64,000 bases of DNA from Limnomonas spitsbergensis (taxonomy: Eukaryota; Chlorophyta; Chlorophyceae; Chlamydomonadales), in assembly GCA_037349105.1 (NCBI GenBank), contig JAYJMM010000041.1:4216001-4280000 (forward strand), written 5' to 3'. Below, piece by piece: positions 1 to 10,821 of this stretch. Both the position numbers and the translations under genes were made by a program. Position 1 is the first letter of the stretch; each line of letters opens with the position of its first letter. Below the pieces are notes generated by a model, which was not told where the DNA came from, made no database searches, and saw only the letters and a list, made by a program, of their open reading frames with translations.

Positions 1-1705
1 GAGTCACGCGAATCATCTTCGTAGGGGACAGCCTACTGCGGCAGGTCAGGAATTGAAGGGTCCCTCCCATACAGGTTATATGCTGCCTTAAGTAATACCA
101 ACCCTGATAGATGATATTCACATGTATTTCCTCTCCCCCCAAAGGTCAAAGATCTCATGCCCCAAACCTTGTATGCACATTGTGTCTTGTTGCATGGGAA
201 GCCCTCCCCCTTTAAGTTGTGACACACAAGCAACTTAGACCAGGATTATAATGGCATGATACCACCACAGTACTGTTGGATTTAAAAATAATCATATCAT
301 CTGCATTTCATTCTGCCAAATGCCAGACATTTAGCCGCTTCGTGTCTATGGCAAGGCAGCTTAACAGCCACATAGATGCTTGGACGTGGAATGATGCGCG
401 CTATCGACTCTGGAGCCACCGTGACCTCCACGAGCTAGGTGGCGAAGGCTGCTCAAAGGCTGAACGGGAGGAGTGGTTCACAGACTTACTCCACCCCGTG
501 CGCCGCCACAAAGTCGCATTGCGTCTGGGCGGAAGCCACGGCTTTTCCAAGAGGTGGGGTTGCATACCCTTCCAGCACACTGCTGGCACCATTTCGATGC
601 CTCACTGCACCTTCCATGCACCCTACCCACGACACAGTATGTGACCCCCCTATACCTGTCATCATGTCTCTTGAACCAAGCCCACACATTGACCACACTT
701 AGCCACACTTCTTGTGCCACAATTAGCCCCCACTCTCAGCCGCCTGCCGGTGTGCCTGTTTTCCACATAGCTTGTTGACATTCATCGCGTGCCAGTGTCT
801 GGTGTATACGTCTTTCTTGCTCTGCTTAAGAAAAGAAAAATGCTGCCAATTTTCAATCCTGCCTTGTTGCCATTGTACTTGTCTCCTCAATCCTCATTCC
901 CCAGGTGCTTGCTAGAAACTGATGCATGTTTGGTCGCTCATCTTTCTTTTTGTCAGGTGGGATGGCGCAGCGCCAGGAGAGCGTGCCCCTGAGGGCGAGG
1001 AACCGCTCTTGGACGTGTTATATTTCTGGATGAACGATCTTGAGGGGCAGGACCATTTCTGGACTGCCATCTCCGCCATGGTTGAGGAGCAGGGCAGCAA
1101 CTTCGCGCGCACCATCTTTGTCACCGGTGTGTGGGCCTGGTACCGTAATCAGCCGGACGGCCTTCTCTCAGATGTCAACCTGCCCAAGCTCAACAGGGTC
1201 CTGGAAGGCTTAGGCAGACTGCATGTGCATGAAGCTGCAGTCCCTCGAGTCTACGTGTTCAACATGCACTTGGCAGGCCCAAGGGAAGACATCAGGTTGG
1301 TGATTTTGCCTGAATTCGCCTGGTTTCGCCTGATGCGGGGTCTTCTTCCTTCATTCACATGTGGGGCATTCTGAATTTGCATGGCATGTAACCTGAAATC
1401 ACACAACACCCGAACATCATTGCGTCCTCCTACCTCGTAGGAACTACAACGAATATATATCCAACTGGACTCGGCAAGCGGGGAAGCACGTTGTGCATGT
1501 CGACTACGATGCTATTTCGAGTGCCAAACCTTTCCGTCCGGCGTTTGCTGATTGGATACACCCATCATGCGAAATGGACAGTGACAGCATGGGCCCATGC
1601 ATCAAGCTGAACGAGCATGGCGGCTGCACAGACTCTTTGAGCACTGTGGCAATTGCGGCCGTACTAAACGACTTTTGCAACCCGCACATGGCGGTGCGGC
1701 TGTGA
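1..1705 (+). CDS. SGNH/GDSL-type hydrolase, 3' part, multi-exon (left copy)
   Basis: Partial gene, cut by the window edge. Proposed exons: 1-44, 327-640, 957-1295, 1441-1705. The introns have GT-AG borders and the joined frame is consistent (phase 0 after exon 1, phase 2 after the next two). The first exon ends in GVTRIIFVGDSLLRQ, the nucleophile-Ser GDS block of SGNH hydrolases. The last exon carries DWIH (a DxxH Asp-His pair) followed by PSCE, as expected for the C-terminal catalytic block. The layout (GDS after a Cys-rich N-terminal part, DxxH near the end) recalls PC-esterase/TBL-like glycan O-acyl-modifying enzymes, but I cannot separate these from other SGNH families. A stronger GTATGT donor at 637 would give the wrong phase, so I preferred the GTGACC donor at 641. 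The two other copies have DGVH where this one has DWIH. Confidence 0.6.
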
Positions 1706-2385
1706 TCAAAATTAAATTGTGTGCAAATGACATGCATCCGGGCTTGAGGCACCAACTCACCAGGGGATGGGGTCTCCAACTCCCCCCACGGGCCGCATCC
1801 TCCAAAACCCCTTTTTTCTCAGGGGCGCGAAAGTCTCCACCATGGCCGGCAACGTTACGAAAAGGCGAAGTTCCTAATGAATGTAGTAATTATTCATGTT
1901 TTGTATAGCGTTGCCGGCCATGGTGGAGACTTTTGCGCCCCCGGGACTGATGCGTTGATTCCGTATTGTCCCGGGCTTAAAAATCGGCCTGGTGAGTCGC
2001 GATGTGTTTAAAATACGATACATAAGTGTATGTAAATATAATCATTCGTGGCACGGCAAGACTCTGAGAAACTTGTTGCAGCAACATAACATGTTGTCCA
2101 TGCAGCTGACTCAAGGTTGAGGGAACAACTCACTAGGAGAACCACTGTCCGTTGACCATGTAAATAAATCAACTGTTGATATCAGCCTATCGCACCAAAA
2201 TCATGCCTGCCAGGAAAATGCTGACGGCCATGTAAGCTAGGGTCCAACAGCAAAAGAGGATGTCAAGATAACAGACAACATCGCATACAGTCTCGAGACA
2301 CCTCAAGTGGCCGGCAAGAGGCATCAGAGGATTTGTGTGCAGTCATAAAAGTCCTAGCTAGGGGCATCTGTAACTCTGTTCATAA
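1706..2385. other. Non-coding 3' flank of the hydrolase gene, with hairpin
   Basis: No convincing coding sequence. It holds the hairpin listed separately at 1822-1942 and AT-richer DNA. The whole stretch is found again, inverted, downstream of both right-hand hydrolase copies. Confidence 0.6.
1822..1942. repeat. Long inverted repeat (hairpin), 33-bp arms
   Basis: Arms at 1822-1854 and 1910-1942 are reverse complements over about 33 bp with one mismatch, separated by a spacer of about 55 bp. The arm core is CCACCATGGCCGGCAACG. It lies about 120 bp beyond the stop codon of the hydrolase gene. No clear target-site duplication flanks it, so it may be a very small foldback/MITE or a transcribed hairpin. 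Confidence 0.75.
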
Positions 2386-2840
2386 CTTCCAGGGGATGTG
2401 CAATTCAAGCAAAACAGGCCTCATTGCTCAGCAACTCTAGGGTGGAGGATTTCTGGACAGAGGGTGGCCTGGCTGGTATGTCCTACCAGTTGCTCCATAC
2501 TTGCAGCAGCCCAATAATTTTTGTGCAGTCGCAATAGGCATAGCTGGGGGCATCTGTATCTCTGTTCATAATCGCCAGGGGATGTGTAATTCAAGCAAAA
2601 CAGGCCTCATTGCTCAGCAGCCCTAGGGTGGAGGATTTCTGGATTGAGGGTGGCCTGGCTGGTATGTTCTACCAGTTGCTCCATACTTGCAGCAGCCCAA
2701 TAATTTTTGTGCAGACGCAATAGGCATAGCTGGGGGCATCTGTAACTCTGTTCATAATCGCCAGGGGATGTGTCATTCAAGCAAAACAGGCCTGAGTGCT
2801 CAGCAGCCCTAGGGTGGAGGATTTCTGGATTGAGGGTGAG
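2386..2840 (-). repeat. ~186-bp tandem satellite, about 2.4 units
   Basis: Units share the blocks CATCCCCTGG, GAGGCCTGTTTTGCTTGAAT and GGCTGCTGAGCAAT (read on the minus strand). The same satellite is at 22541-23110, 53105-53640 and 60118-60640 in the opposite orientation. No coding potential. Confidence 0.8.
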
Positions 2841-3837
2841 TAGGATGGAACGTTTTGTGGCACATCACCTAATTTTGATCATGCATTTCAACCTCCTTCA
2901 TGTGTTCCAAGGGATATGCTCAAATGAACACGAGATTTTGTCTGCCTGTTGATGATGGGCAAGACTAGGTAACCAACAGTCAGATGGAGGAGAGGCCACC
3001 GATGTCAACAGTCAGATGGAGGAGAGGCTACCCATCTTAACAGTACGTCCCAGCAACCTATAGTTGGCCTCAGCATCTCACAACAACAGAAGTTAACAAG
3101 TTCACATTGGGACTTCAATTGCTCTGGCACCCATGTACACAGGTGGTAGCACGGGCACATGGGGCGATGTACGGGTGCACAGGTGAAGCCTTGCAAGCTG
3201 CTTACCAATGTTGGCCTGTCACCTAAATCACACCACACGATATCTTGTACTCATGACTTTTCCCGTCTTCCCGCTTGATACAGTCATCAACACACAAGCC
3301 GATGTCCTGATCCCCCAGGTGTTGGTTGCGACAGTACGTCTTTCGGCTCTCATTTCCTATCAATTGGAACTTAACTGAAAGTAAATTGACAATATATCGG
3401 GAAGAGGACGCGAGCACGCGGAACAGACTCTCCCTACCCAGACCAGACCAGACCAGGCGCGTCGTGACCCACACCCAACCTGCGCACCGTCGACCTGGGC
3501 CTTTCATTTTTTATTACAATGGGACTGGCTGCTCTGCTCAGCTCAATTTTTTCCTTGACTGCGACTGCACCTGCACCGTACAGGGCGGGTCAGATGTATC
3601 GACACGTTTTAGGGGTACTGAGGTTTGATCCGCCGTCCCAACCTAGTTCACACTAGCAGTACCAACTGCAATTTGAAGTAATCTCTCTAGGAACTGCCTT
3701 GATCGACCTGGTGTGTTGCTACATCGTCACGTGCTGTAATCAGCTTGCCATACACGATTTATTGAGGTCTGTTGGGGTATCATGTGAATCCGAATGGCAG
3801 TTGGATGCCAAAAACTGTCCCGTTGGGTACCAAACTT
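2841..3837. repeat. Dispersed repeat Z (left copy)
   Basis: Non-coding. It contains two direct copies of CAGTCAGATGGAGGAGAGGC near 2980-3035. Another block near 3588-3640 carries GGGCGGGTCA and, further on, its near reverse complement TGATCCGCC. The sequence recurs inverted at 52106-53104 and in part at 59390-60117. Open frames here are short and lack any recognisable domain. Confidence 0.6.
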
Positions 3838-4789
3838 GCGGCGGCTGAGCCTGAAAAGTGGCAAAACCCGATTAAGGTAGAACCTGAGGTGGGTGTAGGT
3901 GGGGCATAGACGGAGGCATTGCCACCTTCCCTGGGTCATTTGGCCAATCCAACATGCAGATATGGCTTCCATGTGGCCCACATCAGGGCTGTCTTTGATA
4001 GATTAGAATTCACTCCATACCTGTCTGATTGCTATGATGTCTGGTGATTCAGAGAGCCTGAGAGTAGCTCATTAAGACTGCCACCCAATTGTTGCATCAT
4101 TCTTCACTCCAGAGGCTGCAAATTTGGGGCAAAGGTGGCTTGTCAGGAAGCCATGCCCCTTGCCCCATGCAGCCCCTCAGCCATGCAAGCTCCCATATCA
4201 CTGCCACTGAGTTCCAGAATGCCTGAAGTCAGGTATCCACTCTTTATTCACACATCTTGATTTTCATGTCCTTTATTCCAGCCCCCCCTTCTTATCTGAG
4301 CTGAACCAGCCAGATCTGCCGAGGACTGGTTTTGCGAGAGGACGGAAAAAACAGCACTTGTGGTTTCAGAGCCACAACCCTAGGCTTAACATCAGGTAAT
4401 ACTTCAGCTATGGAGGCCAGCACTGCAATATAACATCCTCAAAAAATTAGAGGCAGGCCCCTCAGCATGGCCAAGTTATCTCAAAACATAAATTTATTGG
4501 AGTTGGTGATTCTGTCAAGTGGACTCCTTAAGCCCATTGTGTTTGCGTTTGATTATCTCAAGGGACAGTTGGTGCCTACCAGTATTAGTGCACTACTAGC
4601 AATCAGGTTAGAGCACAGTCAATGTGTAACTGATATCAAGTCATGACCTAACCTCCTTGCACTGCTGGGCCTGTCCTCGTTTTTACGATACATATGACCC
4701 GCCCAGTACGACGTGGGCGAAGAGTGGCAGGCGCGCTGGCGGAAGCGTACGACGGGCCTGCCGCCCAGCGCTCCGCCAGCGACTCCGCG
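3838..4789 (+). repeat. Dispersed repeat Y (~0.95 kb), left copy
   Basis: Starts GCGGCGGCTGAGCC and ends CCAGCGACTCCGCG. It is repeated in the opposite orientation at 31518-32470, 38113-39065, 44562-45514 and 51146-52105, where in three cases it abuts a truncated integrase. No protein domain and no clear terminal inverted repeats were seen. Confidence 0.65.
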
Positions 4790-4849
4790 GCAAGTGTACA
4801 CCCAGTGATGGAGGCATCTGAAACGAGTTCGTACGATTGGTTTGGGTAT
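4790..4849 (-). pseudogene. Ty3/gypsy RNase H remnant
   Basis: A short minus-strand remnant of the RNase H start, reading YPNQSYELVSDASITG, before the sequence switches to the Y repeat. The rest of RNase H and the integrase, present in the three array units, is missing here, so this unit has an internal deletion between X and Y. Confidence 0.6.
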
Positions 4850-5201
4850 TCCTACCCAGGGGACCCAGGGGATGGGCCTGGGGACGCCTCGAAAATGGGG
4901 ATAAGTAAGGCCATGGGATAAGGCTAGGCTGCGCATCACAAATATATACCACTTGCTTCGCTTTTGAACCCGGGGAAACTGCCAATTCATGCAACGACAG
5001 CAACCGTTAAGATAACAGACGTCCCTCGACAGGTAGGTGCGTGTGCCCACGTCCCCTCCCCCGCCTGAGACCCACTCAACCATGCTGAAGCACACAGTGA
5101 TAAATTATGCGTGTCCACGTGAAAGGAAGTAGTTGCAACGGACGCGCTCGTTGTGTTGTAATCCGATCCAGTCCGGTAATGTTTTTGCCCTTCCACCCGC
5201 C

Positions 5202-6444
5202 CAGGGTTACCCAGTACGGGCCGTATTGGCCTAAAATCCCGTACCGTATCCGTACCGCACCGTACCGTTTGCAACACGGCCAAGTACGGCCGCCATTTCC
5301 TGCACTGCATGACTGCATGGGAGCATAAGTGCACAGACCAGTCAGACATATCAGATATTATCAGGATGGTCGTAGGGGCAGCGCTGAGAACAAGTCCTAG
5401 GAAGGCAGCGTACACGGCTGATGCGCATTGGATTTTGCAGCCGTGCGTCATCATCGAAGGCTGGCCAGGCCAAGAGTGGGCGATGTAAATTTAGCGATAA
5501 GATGATCGTCGGGACTATGCGATTTACAAATCACCTCGCGGGCATAGCAGGACAAGTTGCGGCGTGTAAAAGGGTAAGGCGTTATTAGGACGGGTGATAC
5601 ATGCATACAGCGGTGATGTCGTGTAATCGTCTCCCTCGTCTGGCAAGTCCACAAAGTTCACAGTCCACACCTCCAGGACATCAAAATCTACGTAAGCTCG
5701 CTCGCTTCCAGAGGTAAAGAGGCATTCGTTGCTCGTAAAAGTCCATGTCTACTCCAATACTCAGTGGCAATAAGACACAACTTGGCGCCAAGTCACAATC
5801 CAAAGCTGCATACCGTACATGGAGGGAGGAGGCTAGGAGTAGTGGGAGCATCCGTGTCCAGGACTCCCATGAGGGAGGCAAGACACAGGAGCTCCGTGTC
5901 TCCTTACGAAGTGATTTCCATGCATGCCATGTAATGATGCAACTCAGCAACTATGCAAGGTGATTCTGAGGCCTCTTGTTTCTATTGCTATATTCATGCA
6001 TGCAAAATTTCATGTGCCATGCTGGTGGGTAGCGTTTATATGGACTGGCTGAATTACTCAAATGCTGAATGGCATGTTGGAACATTGTAATGGCGATGTG
6101 TGAGGAGTTTGGGATTGAATCAATGATCATATTTTCCCCTAGCATGTCAGCATGGTAAATCTGCAAGCATGCATGGAGATCCTAGGTGTTTATTTGGGGG
6201 CCATGCAAATTTGCATGGGGGCTGTCATGCAGCCATGCAGTATGTCAGGATGTGCATGGGGGCGAACAGTCATGGGGGTGTTGCATGCATGTGTTTCTCT
6301 GTGTGGATCCTGCTGTTCAGAGCGTTGAAAATGCGAAAAAATCTTGGACCGTATTGCCCTACCATATTGTCCCTTTTGCCCGTACCGTATCCGTACCGTA
6401 CCGCACCGTATTCCCGTACCGTGTTTCCGTACCGGGTTACCCTG
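5202..6444. mobile_element. Non-autonomous hAT-like DNA transposon
   Basis: Flanked by a perfect 8-bp direct repeat CACCCGCC (5194-5201 and 6445-6452). The termini are imperfect inverted repeats starting CAGGGTTACCCAGTACGG on the left and CAGGGTAACCCGGTACGG on the right. Subterminal regions are crowded with CCGTAC/GTACGG motifs, as in many hAT elements. The other X copies (for example near 33955) have the uninterrupted site with a single CACCCGCC, which confirms the insertion. At 1,243 bp with no transposase frame it cannot be autonomous. Confidence 0.88.
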
Positions 6445-7424
6445 CACCCGCCCCCCATCCACTGACAAAAATAACACCGCGTTGCTGGTCTCGCCGGCTG
6501 AGGCTTGCGTAACAGGGTGTCGTCGCCGCTAGACATGTTGAGTGGGCGAGGAGGCTGAGGCTCAGGGCCTTACTCTAGCTCAGTAACCATGGCCGTCTCG
6601 AAAAGCAGGCAAAACAGCAGAAGATAAACTGATGCATGAGGGGAAATGTGGCTGTTTGGTCCATTATTAACATGGCATACTGAAACGTGTAGCTGTTTGG
6701 TTTCATGCAACTGAACCAAACGCATGAGCGTGAGGCAAGGAAAAGGGAGGATGATATTTTGCCATGAGAGCTCGATCACTCCCTATGCTTGATGTAATTC
6801 GAATGCTTTGGTTTCCTACTTGGCTTGACAGTGGCGTTCACTGGGTTGGTTGGCCGCTGCTGATTTAATAGGACTTCAGCTACAATTCAGCTGTGTTACG
6901 ATCTGCAGCATGGGGAGCATGTTGCTGCATGCCCTACTGCTTGGGACACAGGCCTTCCACGATTTAAGTAAGACTGGCATGAACATGTTAGCAGATCAGT
7001 ATTCGAGTTTGGAAACGCCTAGAAATTAAACACTGGACAGAGTCACTCAGGCACGGCGCCATGGCCGTCAGAACTGTCAATGCAAGTTATGAAAACAAAA
7101 TATTCGTCTCATAGAGTTCAGACATGGAGTTCGGAAACGAGATCAAACGACTTATACTGGACTTAGCTCTAGACATTAAGCTGTTTGCATGCAACTGGCT
7201 GAATTTTATTATATCTAATTTATAGTACAAAGAACCAATTCTCTACCAATCTGAAATTTTACGAGAACCAGCACATTTTTAGAGTGAGGCAGTAAGAGTG
7301 GGCTGCACTGTTGCCTCTGCATTAGACCTCTCCTCATACCTGAGCTCCAGCTTGGAGTGAACCTGATCAAGGAACCTTATCCCATGAAGCATGTGTGTAA
7401 GTGGTGTTAAGGCTGCCCTGTCAG

Positions 7425-8525
7425 CATGTATGACAGAAGCTGTGTGTGCTAGGGGTGCCATGACAGTCAGCATGCAGTGGACGTGTGTGCTATGGGTGCC
7501 ATGCCAGGCAGCATGCAATGCACCTGTGTGTGTCATAACAGTCAGCATGCAGTGCACCTGTGTGTGCTAGGGGTGCCATGCCAGTCAGCATGCAGTGCAC
7601 CTGTGTGTGCTAGGGGTGCCATGCCAGGCAGCATGCAATGCACCTGTCTGTGCCATAACAGTCAACATGCAGTGCACCTGTGTGTGCTATGGGTGCCATG
7701 CCAGGCAGCATGCACTGCAGAAGTTGTGTGTGCTAGGGGTACCATGGCAGGCAGCACACAGTGCACATGTGTGTGCTAGGGGTATCATGACAGGCAGTAT
7801 GCAGTGCTTCTGTTTGTGCTAGGGGTGCAATGACAGGCAGCATGCAGTGCAGCAGCTGTGTGTGCTAGGAGTCCCATGACAGCCAGCATGCAGTGCACCT
7901 GTTTGTGCTAGGGATGCCATGACAGGCAGTATGCAGTGCACCTGTTTGTGCTAGGGGTGTCATGACAGTCAGCATGCAGTGCACCTGTTTGTGCTAAAGG
8001 TGTCATGACAGTCAGCATGCAGTGCACCTGTTTGTGCTAGGGGTGGCGTGCCAGTCAGCATGCAGTGCACCTGTGGGTGCTAGGGGTGTCATGACAGTCA
8101 GCATGCAGTGCACCTGTTTGTGCTATGGGTGTCATGACAGTCAGCATGCAGCGCACCTGTTTGTGCTGAAGGTGTCATGACAGTCAGCATGCAGTGCACC
8201 TGTTTGTGCTAGGGGTGGCATGGCAGGCAGCATGCAGTGCAGCTGCTTGTGCTAGGGGTGTCATGCCGGGCAGCATGCAGTGCACCTGTTTGTGCTAGGG
8301 GTGCCATGGCAGGCAGCATGCAGTGCAGACGCTATGTGTGCTAGGGTGGCCATGACAGGCAGCATGTAGTGCACCTGTGTGTGCTTGGGGGGCTATGGCA
8401 GGCAGCATGCAGTGCATATGCTGTGGGTGCCAGGGGTGCCATGTCAGGCAGCATGCAGTGCTGAACCTGTGGGTGCCATAGCTGACAATATGCAGTGCAG
8501 AAGCTGTGTGTGCTAGGGGTGCCAT
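7425..8525. repeat. 43-bp minisatellite, about 25 units
   Basis: Tandem units built on GTCAGCATGCAGTGCACCTG followed by TTTGTGCTAGGGGTGTCATG. It lies inside insertion X and recurs in every other X copy. Cys-rich open frames across it exist only because the repeat lacks stops. Confidence 0.9.
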
Positions 8526-8985
8526 GCCACTGTCTGTCGTCCATTCCACCTTGTGCCTGCCGAACTGCTATGTGCCTAGTAGTTTTCCAGTCGACCTCGG
8601 ACAGCGCTCACTGCCTTTTCCAGCTGCTCCGACCTCCCCACCTCGACGTTTAATACCGAGTTCGTAGGTGCCAAAAAATGTTTGAATGCACGTTCGGCAT
8701 CGCTGGGCGATCCACCGTCAAACATGGGGCCTCGGTCAATTGCAGAGGGAACGCCCCCCCCCCCCGCAGGGCAGGCAGGGCCATATCTGGCTGTAATAGA
8801 TGGGTTTTAACCAGAGAGGAAGCCCCAAGTCGTCTAAATGTCGACGTAGTTTGGGGGGATCGGGGGGCTTGCCGGCATTAGGGAGCAAGGGACCCGTCCA
8901 AGAAGGAGCCTCGTCCCCTGGTGTGAACAAACTACGTCAGGGGACCCAAACTACGCGGTCCCCTGCCCCCCCGTATTGTACGGAT

Positions 8986-9453
8986 CTGATTATGCAAGAA
9001 CTGGAGGCGAAGCTAACGCTTCCTTGATAGCTTGAAAAGCCAGCAGAGCGTCAGCTCCTCCTGAGAACTGGACGGTTTTCTTGGTCAAATGGTACAAGGG
9101 TGCTGCCAGCCTGGAGAGGTTCGGAATGAACTTGCGAAAGTAATTTGCTAGGCCTAGAAATTGCAAGACGCCTGTTGCACTGGTCGGGAATTCCCACTCG
9201 GTAAGCGCTCGAATTTTGTCTGGGTCGGCAGCCACACCTTCTTTCGAAAGAATGTGCCATTGGTACTTGACTTGAGCCTGCAGAAATTTGCACTTGAAAA
9301 ATTTGACCTGCAGTCCTGATTCTCGTATTTTGTCAAACACCTGTCTTAAATGCTGGAGGTGCTGCTCGGGTGTCTGGGACAGGATCATGATGTCATCAAT
9401 GTAAATGAGGACGAATGCTAGATTAGCAAAGATTTTATTGACAGTGCTCTGGT
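8986..9453 (-). pseudogene. Ty3/gypsy reverse transcriptase fragment (left unit)
   Basis: Minus-strand RT core with YIDD and the downstream palm/thumb block (KYQWHILSKEG, FLGLANYFRKFIPNLS). In the array copies the matching segment reads KYLGHILSKEG, so this copy has diverged. Homology to the array RT stops at about 9453, just upstream of the coding for STVNKIF, where the methyltransferase retroelement begins. It therefore lacks the FSCLDM/SNAPSQY part present in the four array copies. Confidence 0.85.
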
Positions 9454-9642
9454 ACCGTACTGCCACGAGGTTTTGGTGCTTCGACATTGGGGGAAGCAAC
9501 CCCCAATAGTAGCACCTTCGATATTAGGGGTCCGCGCGAACCCCCATATTCAAATCACCACGCATTTTCAACCCAAGTGTGGCGTTTCAGTGACAAACTG
9601 CCGGCACTCTCCTGCGCCGTCTAAAAACGGGTTCTTCACTAT
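9454..9642 (+). other. Leader of the methyltransferase retroelement
   Basis: No gene. Contains two short inverted repeats: TTGGGGG/CCCCCAA around 9485-9507, flanked by GGTGCT/AGCACC, and GGGGTCCGCGCGAACCCC near 9527-9545. No sequence here matches the 243-bp repeats at the 3' end, and no convincing PBS was found. Confidence 0.5.
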
Positions 9643-10803
9643 GTGCCCTATACTATGGAGGGCACCACCCCTCCTCCGCGACCACCCCCAGCGTACGGAA
9701 CAGCAACAGCATCCAATAGCCGGAAGAAACAGAGGACGCTGAGCTTCTTTGGAGTTAGGAGGGTAGAAGTTGGAGAACCTAGCGTAGTGAACCAGATTGC
9801 AGTAGGAACAAGGGGCAGAAGCCTAGCGTTAGCAGATCTTGTAGAGGGTGTTGCTAGCACGCTTGCAGGACCGTGCGGTTCGTTAATTGCCTGTAGAATG
9901 ACAGACGTAGATCTAAATCCCGATAGGCACCAGCACCCTGACGCCCAACGGAGAAGTGGGCGTCTGAGGGGGCTGGAGCCGGGTGTAAACCTGATGGAAG
10001 CTAGTGATGAGATGGCGGCAGAAGCCCTATTAATGGCGGAGAAGCTGGCAGGGCCAGCGGAACCATTTGCAGAGGTGCCTGAGCCGGGCCGCGTACCGCC
10101 CAGAGAGGCAGGGGCGCAGGCAGATGGTGCAGTGCTCGTAACGCGCAAAGGCATTGGTCGGGGAGGTCCATTGCCCGCTGGTTCAGACAGCAGTCTGAAT
10201 TTCGAGCAGTGGCAGACTCAGGCGGGAACTCCAGAACTGATCTTGGATCAAGCAACGGAAGCGTCCCAGAGCTGTGACACGCGACAGAGAGGTGAACCTG
10301 AGGCCGCGCCGCAGCAGAGCCTGCGCAGGGTGGCAAGTGTTGCACAACGGGTTAAGGAAGAGCCCAGCCGACCGGATCTAAGGGCCAAGGTAGCCGCAGC
10401 CCCAGGCGGGTTTGCAGGCAAGGATAAAACCTGCGCAGACAAACAGCGAATGGAAGAGGAGGAGCAGGAGTGCAGCGTCGAAAAGGTTCCAGAACCAGGG
10501 ACCAGCAGTCGAGATACGCACGTCGGCAGGCTGACCGGGCGAATTACCGGGCTGGAAAAAGCTCTCAAGTGGAGAGAGGACCAGATGTGGAAACAGGCAG
10601 CGGGTATTGTCGAATACCTAGGAGGCCAGCTGAGCAGGTGGAAGAGCATCCAGGATGCTCAGCAGGCCATGGCAGAGGTTCATCGGCAGTACATCCGGCG
10701 GGCAGATGAGCTGGTCAAGCTGCAGGAGGCCCTGGGAACACAACACTTGGGGGGGTTGCCAAACCACGGGCAGCCGCTCCCAGTCGAAGTGGACCCAGCG
10801 TAG
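9643..10803 (+). CDS. Gag-like N-terminal ORF of the methyltransferase retroelement
   Basis: 386 codons with no recognised domain. The N-terminus is Pro/Thr-rich. The last ~90 residues (about 295-375) are rich in Leu, Glu, Gln and Arg with coiled-coil character, suggesting a self-association region. It ends in TAG at 10801-10803. The same frame continues without another stop through six codons into the 10822 ORF, so this is plausibly the first part of a single gag read through or interrupted by one amber codon. A second in-frame ATG at 9655 is an equally possible start. Function as a structural protein is inferred from position. Confidence 0.6.
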   Translation: MPYTMEGTTPPPRPPPAYGTATASNSRKKQRTLSFFGVRRVEVGEPSVVNQIAVGTRGRSLALADLVEGVASTLAGPCGSLIACRMTDVDLNPDRHQHPDAQRRSGRLRGLEPGVNLMEASDEMAAEALLMAEKLAGPAEPFAEVPEPGRVPPREAGAQADGAVLVTRKGIGRGGPLPAGSDSSLNFEQWQTQAGTPELILDQATEASQSCDTRQRGEPEAAPQQSLRRVASVAQRVKEEPSRPDLRAKVAAAPGGFAGKDKTCADKQRMEEEEQECSVEKVPEPGTSSRDTHVGRLTGRITGLEKALKWREDQMWKQAAGIVEYLGGQLSRWKSIQDAQQAMAEVHRQYIRRADELVKLQEALGTQHLGGLPNHGQPLPVEVDPA

Positions 10804-10821
10804 GCGAGGGACATCAGGAAA

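Larger units (their letters stand above)
4850..8985. mobile_element. Insertion X (left copy), containing a minisatellite and a hAT-like element
   Basis: Inserted between RT and RNase H of the minus-strand gypsy remnant. The left flank is TGGGTAT (4843-4849); the right flank has mutated to TGATTAT, whereas the other X copies have TGGGTAT on both sides. CAGGGGACC occurs close to both ends in opposite orientation. It has no transposase-like frame, so it looks non-autonomous. It is longer than its relatives (about 3.0 kb) because of the 1,243-bp insertion at 5202-6444. Open frames inside it are antisense or low-complexity. Confidence 0.6.

Noticed and set aside
4619..5095. Minus-strand open frames across Y and the left end of X
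   Set aside because: They cross repeat boundaries and have no domain; similar frames appear at every copy of the junction.
7477..8549. Cys- and His-rich open frames across the 43-bp minisatellite (all copies)
   Set aside because: They follow the repeat period, occur on both strands and have no domain; they are by-products of a stop-free repeat.
9475..9495. TGGTGCTTCGACATTGGGGG as a tRNA primer-binding site
   Set aside because: It begins TGG, but no LTR end precedes it and I could not match it to a tRNA 3' end.
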